The translations under genes and the position numbers were made by a program. A stretch of 5,301 nt of DNA. It comes from Flavobacteriaceae bacterium (GTDB lineage: Bacteria > Bacteroidota > Bacteroidia > Flavobacteriales > Flavobacteriaceae). The notes beneath the pieces are model-generated. The model worked only from the letters and a program-made list of their open reading frames with translations. It did no database searches and was not told the DNA's origin. Position 1 is the first letter of the stretch. Every line of letters starts with the position of its first letter. The DNA is taken from NCBI GenBank assembly GCA_023700885.1, contig JAMPYA010000149.1, forward strand, positions 1 to 5,301, given 5' to 3'. This document shows positions 1 to 5,301 of this stretch, one piece after another.

Positions 1-927
1 CATTAAATTTAATATATGATCCCAATTAGGCTTTTGTTGATTTTGATATAATTCATATGCATTAATCCCGAATGCATAATAGGCTAAATCTGCCGTTGTA
101 CACCAGCCCCCAAATCGCATTGGATTTCCTTCGATAGGAATAATTTCATTGTTTAAAGTAACCCGCATTTCAAGATGTAACGGAAAATTTTTTAATCCAG
201 TTAGTTTACTTAATCGATTTAAAAACAATAACGTTTTATCGTGTAAGTCTTCTATTATTTTCTTTGAGGTAAAATACAAACGGTCGCTTACATCTTTAGA
301 GGAAGAAAATTGATGTTCTAAAATATTCAATATTACAGCTTCTCCATCTTGATTAAAATAACAATCAACCGCAAATTCTTTCCCATTAATATATTTTTCA
401 ACAATAAAAGTATTGGTATTAACCACTTCTAATGGGTACAAACTTTGAATCTCTTTTAATTCTTCTTCTAACTTTTTAATTGTGGGTAACCATTCAGAAG
501 CATTTTCAATGGTATAAACACCCAAACTAAAAAATCCAACCGAAGGTTTTATTACCACCGGAAAAGGAATTGAATTAATATCTATAGTTTTTAAATTATC
601 CATTTCAATTTTTCGAAAATAGAAATCAGGATAAAGAGATTGGATAACTTCTCTAAAGTTTACCTTATTTTTAAATAGCTGAATAAACTTAGGATATTGG
701 GTTTTTTGAAGATTTTTTTCGACCCATTCAATTACATTTTCAGAATTAGAATATAAAATATCACCCTTTCTTTCTAAAACTGAAATAGCTTCTTTTTCTG
801 ATATCAAGTTAAAATCTTGATAGCGTTTTCGGGTTTTTAAAAAAGGAGTATCAATAATTAAAAAACAATTTTCAATAATGGTTTGTTCAATAAAATTAGA
901 AATATAAGGGCCTTCTAAAATAAACAT
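1..927 (-). CDS. ATP-grasp domain protein, C-terminus cut off by the window edge
   Basis: An open frame of 309 codons runs from an ATG at 927-925 to the left edge without a stop, so the C-terminus is missing. An N-terminal region (about residues 1-110, starting MFILEGPYIS) resembles a pre-ATP-grasp domain. The ATP-grasp fold follows. VVIKPSVGF (residues 124-132) carries the probable ATP-contacting Lys127. FIVEKYINGKEFAVD (174-188) matches the hinge strand and following loop. HLEMR (251-255) and IEGNPMRFGG (265-274) give the acidic, Asn and Arg residues expected for metal and phosphate binding (Glu253, Glu266, Asn268, Arg271). Such enzymes join a carboxylate to an amine or thiol through an acyl-phosphate, but the substrate cannot be read from the sequence. 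The gene is divergent from the riboswitch-controlled receptor. A TAnnTTTG element lies about 16 bases before the ATG, implying a very short leader. The fold is fairly sure; a specific function is not offered. Confidence 0.85.
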   Translation of the reverse strand, partial: MFILEGPYISNFIEQTIIENCFLIIDTPFLKTRKRYQDFNLISEKEAISVLERKGDILYSNSENVIEWVEKNLQKTQYPKFIQLFKNKVNFREVIQSLYPDFYFRKIEMDNLKTIDINSIPFPVVIKPSVGFFSLGVYTIENASEWLPTIKKLEEELKEIQSLYPLEVVNTNTFIVEKYINGKEFAVDCYFNQDGEAVILNILEHQFSSSKDVSDRLYFTSKKIIEDLHDKTLLFLNRLSKLTGLKNFPLHLEMRVTLNNEIIPIEGNPMRFGGWCTTADLAYYAFGINAYELYQNQQKPNWDHILNLM

Positions 928-942
928 AAATAAAATTTTTGG

Positions 943-950
943 CAAAAGTA
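943..950 (-). promoter_or_regulatory. -7 promoter element (TAnnTTTG) for the ATP-grasp gene
   Basis: The minus strand reads TACTTTTG, an exact match to the Bacteroidota -7 consensus TAnnTTTG. It lies 15 bases before the ATG at 927, so transcription would begin around 934-938 and leave a leader of about ten bases. No good TTG-type -33 element is seen upstream, so this rests on one eight-base match in AT-rich DNA. Confidence 0.45.
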
Positions 951-973
951 AGTTATTAAAATGTATTTATCAT

Positions 974-981
974 TACCTTTG
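974..981 (+). promoter_or_regulatory. -7 promoter element (TAnnTTTG) for the riboswitch and receptor transcript
   Basis: TACCTTTG matches the Bacteroidota TAnnTTTG consensus exactly and sits 10 bases before the first paired base of the TPP aptamer (991). A start site about 5-8 bases downstream would place the RNA 5' end just ahead of helix P1, which is where it should be for the aptamer to be transcribed whole. The -33 region is weak: only GTTATT near 952-957 is at a suitable distance. The position relative to the aptamer is the strongest support. Confidence 0.6.
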
Positions 982-987
982 TGGCAT

Positions 988-1062
988 CTCAAAAGGGGTG
1001 CTGTAATGGCTGAGATTATACCCAATGAACCTGAACAGGTAATGCTGTTAAGGGAATTTTAA
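988..1062 (+). promoter_or_regulatory. TPP riboswitch aptamer (THI element)
   Basis: The conserved THI-box core is present in order: GGGGTGCT (995-1002), GGCTGAGA (1008-1015), ACCC (1020-1023), GAACCTGAACAGGTAATG (about 1027-1044) and AAGGGAA (1050-1056). Helices can be traced. P1 is AAAA 991-994 with TTTT 1057-1060. P2 is GGGT 996-999 with ACCC 1020-1023. P3 is a short GCT/GGC stem (1000-1002 with 1008-1010). P4 is CCT 1030-1032 with AGG 1051-1053. P5 is AACAG 1034-1038 with CTGTT 1045-1049. The CTGAGA segment (1010-1015) forms the pocket that recognises the pyrimidine ring in known TPP riboswitches. The aptamer is expected to bind thiamine pyrophosphate and lower expression of the receptor that begins 61 bases downstream. 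P1 is made only of A-T pairs, so it should be weak. Confidence 0.95.
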
Positions 1063-1123
1063 CAAAAAACTGTCGAATTTTACCTCCTTTTTATTCGTTT
1101 TTATTAAATCAATAAAATAACTG
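1063..1123 (+). promoter_or_regulatory. Riboswitch expression platform / receptor leader
   Basis: This stretch links the aptamer to the receptor start codon. It contains a small hairpin, CGAAT (1074-1078) with ATTCG (1093-1097), with a 14-base loop and then a GTTTTTATT run, which resembles a weak terminator. The loop holds TACCTCCTTTTT (1081-1092). Its CCTTTT part (1086-1091) is the exact complement of AAAAGG at the 5' strand of the aptamer (991-996), and the pairing extends by GGT/ACC across a one-base bulge. Without TPP these strands could pair and open the hairpin; with TPP the aptamer would hold the 5' strand. No Shine-Dalgarno sequence precedes the ATG, as is usual in this phylum. That a switch lies here is likely; its exact mechanism is inference. 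Confidence 0.45.
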
Positions 1124-3271
1124 ATGAAAAAAGTATTTATTATGCTATTGTCTTTGAGCCATTTGATAGTTTTAGCTCAAGATAAAATTGAAATTCAAAA
1201 TGACACCATTTCTAAACCTGTCAAATTAAACGAAGTTATTGTAGAAGCAACAAGAGCAACAAAAAACGCTCCTTTTACAGTATCAAACTTCAAAAAAGAA
1301 TCTATTGAAGAACGGAATTTAGGTCAAGATATTCCAGTTTTAGTTAATTTTCTTCCTAATGTTGTTACAACTTCAGATGCCGGTGCAGGTATTGGATACA
1401 CTGGAATCAGAGTTAGAGGTAGCGATGCAACCCGTGTAAATGTTACTATTAACGGAATTCCGTTAAACGATGCTGAATCTCAAGGAACCTATTGGGTCGA
1501 TTTACCAGATTTTGCTAGTAACACCCAAAGTATTCAACTACAACGTGGCGTTGGAACCTCTACCAACGGAGCAGGTGCTTTTGGTGCTAGTTTAAACTTA
1601 TTAACCAATGGAATTGCTGAAAAAGCAGGCGCAGAAATTAGCAAAGGATATGGGTCATTTAACACCCACAAATACACTATTATTGCCAATACCGGTATTA
1701 TAAATAATCATTTTGAATTTACAGGTCGTTTATCAGAAATCAAATCTGACGGTTATATTGACCGTGCAACGTCCGATTTAAATTCATACTATGTATCCGG
1801 AACTTATTTCAATAAGAAAACCATGATTAAAGGAGTTGGTTTTGGCGGACATGAAATTACTTATCAATCTTGGAATGGTGTGGATGCCGAAACCTATAAA
1901 TTAAACAGAAAATTTAATTCAGCTGGTGCAATTTATGATTCCAATTGGAACGTATTAGATTATTATGACAATGAAGTTGATGATTATGAACAACGCCATT
2001 ACCAATTACATATTAATCATTCTTTTACTGATTTTTTAAGCACAACTATTGCGTTTCATTATACAGAAGGTTTCGGATTTTATGAACAATACAAACAGGA
2101 TCAAAGATTCTCAAGTTATAATTTGGCGCCAATTATTATTAACGGAACAACTATTAATCGAACCGATTTAGTTAGAAGAAAATGGCTAGATAATGATTTT
2201 TATGGCACTACTTTTTCTTTAAAATATAATAAAGAAGCACTAAATATAATTATTGGAGGCGCATGGAATTTATATGATGGTGATCATTTTGGAGAAGTAA
2301 TTTGGGCACGAAATGCAAGCAATAGTGAAATCAGACATCCCTATTATTTTAACAATGGCCAGAAAAAAGATTTTAACATTTTTACAAAAGCAAGTTATGT
2401 TTTAAATGATAAACTACATCTTTTTGGCGATTTACAAGTTAGAAATGTGGATTATAAAACCACCGATTTTTTACCGGTAGATGTTGATGAAAATCTCACT
2501 TTTTTTAATCCAAAAGTTGGTATTACTTATCATTTAAATGATCAAAATAATTTTTATATTTCTTATGCTAAAGCACATAAAGAACCCAATAGAACTGATT
2601 ATGAATATGCAGTTATTCCTCCAAAATCCGAAGAATTAAATGATTTTGAGTTGGGTTGGAGATATCAAAAAAATAAATCAGTTATCAATTCTAATATTTA
2701 TTATATGCAATATACCAATCAGTTGGTTTTAACCGGAGCTATAGACCAAAATGATGGAAGTCCAATAAGAGCAAATAGTGGCAAAAGTTACCGTTTAGGA
2801 TTGGAAATAGATGCGCAGTTTAAATTATTAGAAAAATTAAATTGGAGCCCAAATTTTGGGCTAAGCAGTAATAAAAATATAGATTTTACCACTGAAGAAA
2901 ATGGTAATATTATAAATTTGGGAAATACTGATATCTCTTATTCTCCAAGTTTAGTAGCTGGAAATATATTAAAATTTGAAGCGTCAAAAAAAATGGAATT
3001 GTCGCTTTTTACAAAATTTGTTAGTGAGCAATATTTAACCAATACAGAGTTAGTTGTTTCTAAAATGAAAAATTATATGGTTTCAGATTTATTGATTAAA
3101 TACAACTTTACTCAATTCTCAAACCTTTTTAAAAGTGCTGAAATTAGTGCGTTAATCAACAATATATTTGATAAAAAATATACTTCTAACGGTTATATGT
3201 GGGATACAACACCTTATTATTTTCCACAAGCGGGAATTCATTTTTTAACTTCAGTTACTTTAAAGTTTTAA
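1124..3271 (+). CDS. TonB-dependent outer-membrane receptor, probable thiamine transporter under TPP riboswitch control
   Basis: This is a 715-residue outer-membrane gated channel that should bind a scarce nutrient outside and import it using TonB/ExbBD energy. A signal peptide (MKKVFIMLLSL..., likely cleaved after Ala18 in VLAQD) is followed by a TonB-box-like segment LNEVIVEATR (35-44). The plug domain (about 45-165) has GIRVRG (94-99), VTINGIPLNDAESQGTYWVD (107-126) and the glycine-rich GVGTSTNGAGAFGAS at its end. The rest is an aromatic-rich beta-barrel ending in SVTLKF, with the terminal Phe expected for barrel assembly. There is no N-terminal carboxypeptidase-like domain and no SusD partner, so it is not a SusC glycan receptor. 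Plug motifs alone resemble siderophore and vitamin receptors; the TPP aptamer in its leader points to thiamine or a derivative, as for THI-element-linked receptors in other Bacteroidota. No start codon conflict is seen. The gene ends in a strong terminator and stands alone. Confidence 0.93.
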   Translation: MKKVFIMLLSLSHLIVLAQDKIEIQNDTISKPVKLNEVIVEATRATKNAPFTVSNFKKESIEERNLGQDIPVLVNFLPNVVTTSDAGAGIGYTGIRVRGSDATRVNVTINGIPLNDAESQGTYWVDLPDFASNTQSIQLQRGVGTSTNGAGAFGASLNLLTNGIAEKAGAEISKGYGSFNTHKYTIIANTGIINNHFEFTGRLSEIKSDGYIDRATSDLNSYYVSGTYFNKKTMIKGVGFGGHEITYQSWNGVDAETYKLNRKFNSAGAIYDSNWNVLDYYDNEVDDYEQRHYQLHINHSFTDFLSTTIAFHYTEGFGFYEQYKQDQRFSSYNLAPIIINGTTINRTDLVRRKWLDNDFYGTTFSLKYNKEALNIIIGGAWNLYDGDHFGEVIWARNASNSEIRHPYYFNNGQKKDFNIFTKASYVLNDKLHLFGDLQVRNVDYKTTDFLPVDVDENLTFFNPKVGITYHLNDQNNFYISYAKAHKEPNRTDYEYAVIPPKSEELNDFELGWRYQKNKSVINSNIYYMQYTNQLVLTGAIDQNDGSPIRANSGKSYRLGLEIDAQFKLLEKLNWSPNFGLSSNKNIDFTTEENGNIINLGNTDISYSPSLVAGNILKFEASKKMELSLFTKFVSEQYLTNTELVVSKMKNYMVSDLLIKYNFTQFSNLFKSAEISALINNIFDKKYTSNGYMWDTTPYYFPQAGIHFLTSVTLKF

Positions 3272-3306
3272 TTAAAAGAGGGCTGAAAATTCAGCCCTCT
3301 TTTAAT
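3271..3306. terminator. Bidirectional intrinsic terminator between convergent genes
   Basis: A perfect 16-bp inverted repeat with a four-base AAAT loop spans these positions. The GC-rich core GAGGGCTGA (3278-3286) pairs with TCAGCCCTC (3291-3299), flanked by A-rich and T-rich arms that give a U-run on either strand. The first base of the repeat is the last base of the receptor stop codon, and the convergent gene at 3316-3522 stops 10 bases beyond the other arm. It should therefore end transcription from both sides and insulate the two units. Confidence 0.92.
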
Positions 3307-3315
3307 TTATCTAAT

Positions 3316-3522
3316 TTAATCTCCTTTTTCGCAAGTATTTTTACCCAAAAAGGTATAAAGACCACAATAACTAAAAATAGAAGTTAAAATTAAAACCACC
3401 CCAAAGGCATAAAGCACAAAATTCCACGGGTTTTCTGTTACCACCTGATGTGCTACATAAAACAACGCAGCAGCTGCAATTGTTCTAATAATTTTGTCTG
3501 TTTTTCCTACATTTTTTTTCAT
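3316..3522 (-). CDS. Small inner-membrane protein of the YgaP-like / DUF2892 type
   Basis: This 68-residue protein starts MKKNVGKTDKIIRTI and has two predicted membrane segments, about residues 12-28 and 34-52, followed by CGLYTFLGKNTC (53-64) with cysteines at 53 and 64. The N-terminal NVGKTDKIIR pattern, the two-helix hairpin and the C-x-LY-x-x-LG-x-NTC ending are characteristic of the DUF2892 family, which also forms the membrane anchor of E. coli YgaP. Free-standing members are common and have no firmly assigned role; some lie near sulfur-transfer or rhodanese genes, but none is visible here. The gene stands alone between the shared terminator and a long gene-poor spacer. The ATG at 3522-3520 is the natural start. 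A weak TAnnTTTG-like sequence (TACATTTA, 3571-3564 on the minus strand) lies about 40 bases upstream. Confidence 0.85.
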   Translation of the reverse strand: MKKNVGKTDKIIRTIAAAALFYVAHQVVTENPWNFVLYAFGVVLILTSIFSYCGLYTFLGKNTCEKGD

Positions 3523-3782
3523 AATAATTAAATATAAGTTGGTTAATGTTGATTAATTGATAATAAATGTAGTGTTTTTTTAATAAAAATAATGTTATTG
3601 ACAGTGTTTTTTATGTTTTTTACGTTATTCAATATATATTTTGATTATTCGGAGTTGCCTCAAGATATAAAACTACCTATTAATTACACTTAAAAAAACT
3701 AGTAAACTCATAAAAAATAAAAATAGGCTTTTCTAGAACAGAACGCTCAATTAAAATTATTACAGCTAAAAAAACTATTATT
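3523..3782. other. Gene-poor AT-rich spacer
   Basis: This stretch between the DUF2892-type gene and the zinc-ribbon gene's terminator region contains no confident coding sequence, RNA gene or repeat. Part of it (3680-3782) overlaps a stop-free hydrophobic frame on the minus strand that has no start codon and is discussed as a possible relic. The part near 3523-3600 should hold the promoter of the DUF2892-type gene, but only an imperfect -7 match is visible. The long A and T runs are ordinary for this base composition. Confidence 0.6.
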
Positions 3783-3818
3783 AAAATAAAAAGGATTAGA
3801 TAGAATCCAACCCTTTTT
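3783..3818 (-). terminator. Probable intrinsic terminator of the terC/zinc-ribbon unit
   Basis: Read on the minus strand, GGATT (3808-3804) pairs with AATCC (3797-3793) around a six-base CTATCT loop. Outer A and T tracts (AAAAAGG with CCTTTTT) can extend the stem across a small bulge. TTTTTATTTT follows directly. It lies 16 bases after the stop codon of the zinc-ribbon gene, the right place to end that transcript. The stem is short and AT-rich, so strength is uncertain. The alternative is that this DNA is part of a broken small membrane gene. Confidence 0.55.
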
Positions 3819-3833
3819 ATATAAAATCATTAT

Positions 3834-4106
3834 TTAATCAAACAATTCATTGAGCCAACTTTTTTGTTTACGCTTATAATAATCGTGTTGTCTTTGTTGT
3901 TCATAAGCGGTTTGAAACTGCTGTGGTGGTTGCTGTTGTAGTGGTTGATTGGCTACACTTTTATTTTCAATAGCAGCAGATTTTTCTATAATTTTATCAA
4001 GTTCACCGCGATCTAACCAAATTCCGCGGCATTCTGGGCAATAATCTATTTCTATCCCTTGTCTTTCCGACATTACTAAAGGTATTTTACAACTTGGACA
4101 ATTCAT
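3834..4106 (-). CDS. zf-TFIIB family zinc-ribbon protein
   Basis: This 90-residue protein opens with MNCPSCKIPL and contains a four-cysteine zinc ribbon: Cys3 and Cys6, then Cys23 and Cys26 in YCPECRGIWLDRGELDKI (22-39). The CPxCxGiWLDrGEL signature is diagnostic of the zf-TFIIB (transcription factor zinc-finger) family. The middle (about 52-72) is a Gln/Pro-rich, probably disordered linker, and the end is a basic, aromatic tail (KRKQKSWLNELFD) like those seen in other small members. Despite the family name, bacterial members have no established role in transcription; zinc binding is the safe statement. It begins 20 bp after the terC-family gene ends, on the same strand, so the two are probably co-transcribed. 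The ATG at 4106-4104 keeps the first cysteine pair, so the start is secure. Confidence 0.88.
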   Translation of the reverse strand: MNCPSCKIPLVMSERQGIEIDYCPECRGIWLDRGELDKIIEKSAAIENKSVANQPLQQQPPQQFQTAYEQQRQHDYYKRKQKSWLNELFD

Positions 4107-4126
4107 AATTATTATTTTTAAAGTTA

Positions 4127-5053
4127 TTAACTAGTTTCATTTTCTTTTTTTGGGAACAACAATGATGCGCAAATTGAAATTAATAAAATAACTAATATTG
4201 TTAAAAGAGAGTAATTTATAGGTATTTTATAAATATCAACAATAGTCATTTTTATTCCCACAAAAACCAATACTGCTGATAATCCGTATTTTATATAATA
4301 AAAATATTTTGTAATTCCGGCTAAAGCAAAATACAAAGATCGCAAACCTAAAATAGCAAAAACATTGGAAGTAAAAATAATGAACGTATCATTGGTAATT
4401 GCAAGAATTGCAGGAATGGAATCAACTGCAAATATTAAATCGGTAAATTCTACTAACAATAAAACGATAAAAAGAGGTGTTGCAAAAGTTTTAACTCCAA
4501 TTTTTACAAAAAATTTATTTCCATGATTTGTTGTAGTAACGGGCATAAACTTTTTAAACAAACGTACTAATGGATTTTTATCTGGATCTATTTTTTCATC
4601 TTTATGAAATAACATTTTAATCCCTGTAAATATTAAAAAGGCTCCAAAAATGTAAATAATCCAATGAAATTTATTAATAAGAGCTACACCTGTAAATATA
4701 AAAATTGCTCTCATTATAAGGGCGCCTAAAATACCCCAAAACAAAATTTTATGTTGATATTTTGGCTCTACATTGAAGTAAGTAAATATCATGATGAAAA
4801 CAAATAAATTATCAACACTTAATGATTTTTCAATCACATATCCTGTTAAAAATTCCAAGGCCTTTTCTTCCCCCATAAATACGTAAATACCATAGTTAAA
4901 AACTAGTGCTAACGTAATCCAAACAAAACTCCAAATAAGTGCTTCTTTTATCTTAACTTCATGTGATTTACGATGAAAAACACCTAAATCTAGAGCTAAC
5001 ATTAAAAAAACAAACAATAAAAAAACTACCCAAACATAGATATCTGCAACCAT
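4127..5053 (-). CDS. TerC/Alx-family integral membrane protein
   Basis: This is a 308-residue polytopic membrane protein of the TerC family (E. coli Alx and TerC have about 320-350 residues). It shows the two internal halves of the fold. The first has ALDLGVFHRK (20-29) and EKSLSVDNLFVF (75-86); the second has VEFTDLIFAVDSIPAILAI (201-219) with TSNVFAILGLRSLYF (228-242). The buried acids Asp22, Glu75, Asp81, Glu202, Asp205 and Asp211 are those expected to line the metal path. Characterised relatives export manganese or load it onto secreted proteins, and others are linked to tellurite resistance; nothing here decides between them, and no yybP-ykoY manganese riboswitch is seen upstream. The frame also has a TTG two codons earlier (5059-5057), but the ATG at 5053 (MVADIYVWVV) is the more likely start. 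The zinc-ribbon gene follows closely. Confidence 0.92.
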   Translation of the reverse strand: MVADIYVWVVFLLFVFLMLALDLGVFHRKSHEVKIKEALIWSFVWITLALVFNYGIYVFMGEEKALEFLTGYVIEKSLSVDNLFVFIMIFTYFNVEPKYQHKILFWGILGALIMRAIFIFTGVALINKFHWIIYIFGAFLIFTGIKMLFHKDEKIDPDKNPLVRLFKKFMPVTTTNHGNKFFVKIGVKTFATPLFIVLLLVEFTDLIFAVDSIPAILAITNDTFIIFTSNVFAILGLRSLYFALAGITKYFYYIKYGLSAVLVFVGIKMTIVDIYKIPINYSLLTILVILLISICASLLFPKKENETS

Positions 5054-5152
5054 AAACAAATTATTATAAAATTTTATTCATATTTATTTTTAAAAACTAC
5101 GAGTTATTGTTTTTTTGAATTTTTCTTGATAAAATTATTGAATTCGATACCG
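5054..5152. other. Intergenic spacer upstream of the TerC-family gene
   Basis: This 99-bp AT-rich gap separates the TerC-family gene from the partial gene upstream on the same strand. No TAnnTTTG promoter match reads toward the TerC gene, and no riboswitch-like conserved core is visible. A weak inverted repeat, AAAAAC (5092-5097) with GTTTTT (5109-5114), could be a poor terminator for the upstream gene. A promoter here or read-through from upstream are both possible. Confidence 0.4.
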
Positions 5153-5301
5153 TTATTGGGTTCCTTTCCATATTTTATCTAAAAATTCAATTACTTTATT
5201 CACCAATCCTTCTATTCCATTTGCACTAATATAATCAAATAATTTATTGATTAAGGGAAATAATAAGCTTATTACAATTATCAAAATAATGATTAACAGC
5301 A
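5153..5301 (-). CDS. C-terminus of an unidentified membrane-anchored protein (partial)
   Basis: The last 48 codons of a minus-strand gene enter from the right edge and end at TAA (5155-5153). The visible part starts with a strongly hydrophobic segment (LLIIILIIVISLLFPL, about 16 residues) and continues as an amphipathic, charged tail (NKLFDYISANGIEGLVNKVI...FLDKIWKGTQ). The conserved-looking composition, an in-frame run to the edge and natural codon use make this a real gene end rather than chance. I do not recognise the family; a membrane anchor followed by a short helical cytoplasmic or periplasmic tail is all that can be said. It lies in the same direction as the TerC-family gene with a 99-bp gap, so a shared transcript is possible but not shown. 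Confidence 0.6.
   Translation of the reverse strand, partial: LLIIILIIVISLLFPLINKLFDYISANGIEGLVNKVIEFLDKIWKGTQ

Noticed and set aside
1124..3271. Receptor as a SusC-type glycan importer
   Set aside because: It has about 715 rather than about 1000 residues, lacks the N-terminal carboxypeptidase-like domain and has no SusD gene after it.
3199..3387. A 62-codon plus-strand frame overlapping the receptor 3' end and the convergent gene
   Set aside because: It lies in another frame of the receptor, runs straight through the 16-bp terminator hairpin, and is antisense to the DUF2892-type gene; its protein looks like a low-complexity shadow.
3613..3693. A 26-codon plus-strand frame in the spacer (MFFTLFNIYF...)
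   Set aside because: Short, with no promoter nearby and no recognisable protein pattern; frames of this length are expected by chance here.
5067..5078. ATAAAATTTTAT palindrome upstream of the TerC-family gene
   Set aside because: A pure A/T palindrome is likely by chance at this base composition, and no second copy or operator-like partner is seen.
5054..5152. Search for a yybP-ykoY (manganese) riboswitch ahead of the TerC-family gene
   Set aside because: Some TerC-family genes carry one, but this gap is short, nearly all A/T and lacks the conserved GGGGAGUA-like core.

Overview
The window is AT-rich (roughly 70% A+T by eye) and reads as a chromosomal segment of a Bacteroidota bacterium, most likely of the family Flavobacteriaceae. 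The evidence is a TonB-dependent receptor, promoter -7 elements of the TAnnTTTG form typical of that phylum, start codons without Shine-Dalgarno sequences, and Lys/Asn/Ile-rich proteins. The genus cannot be fixed from the sequence alone. No tRNA, rRNA, insertion sequence, CRISPR array or phage gene was seen.

Layout. Positions 1-927 (minus) hold a partial ATP-grasp enzyme whose C-terminus runs off the left edge. Positions 928-1123 are a divergent control region with two opposed TAnnTTTG elements. On the plus side it carries a clear TPP riboswitch aptamer and a short, unusual expression platform. Positions 1124-3271 (plus) encode a 715-residue TonB-dependent outer-membrane receptor that the riboswitch should control. 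A perfect 16-bp hairpin (3271-3306) closes it and also serves the convergent small membrane protein of the YgaP/DUF2892 type at 3316-3522 (minus). Positions 3523-3833 hold no confident gene; they contain a minus-strand terminator candidate and a start-less hydrophobic reading frame that may be a relic. Then come a zf-TFIIB zinc-ribbon protein (3834-4106, minus) and a TerC-family membrane protein (4127-5053, minus), separated by only 20 bp and probably co-transcribed. At the right edge is the C-terminus of an unidentified membrane-anchored protein (5153-5301, minus).

How the parts work together. The best supported story is thiamine uptake. A TPP aptamer sits directly in front of a non-SusC TonB-dependent receptor, so the receptor is predicted to import thiamine or a phosphorylated or precursor form of it when cellular TPP is low. 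No inner-membrane partner (PnuT) or thiamine pyrophosphokinase follows it, because a strong terminator ends the unit, so these should be encoded elsewhere. The TerC/zf-TFIIB pair belongs to metal homeostasis or membrane stress by family membership only. I see no convincing new multi-gene system. The most unusual items are the riboswitch expression platform, which holds an anti-Shine-Dalgarno-like tract complementary to the aptamer's 5' strand, and the possible broken small membrane gene near 3680-3830.
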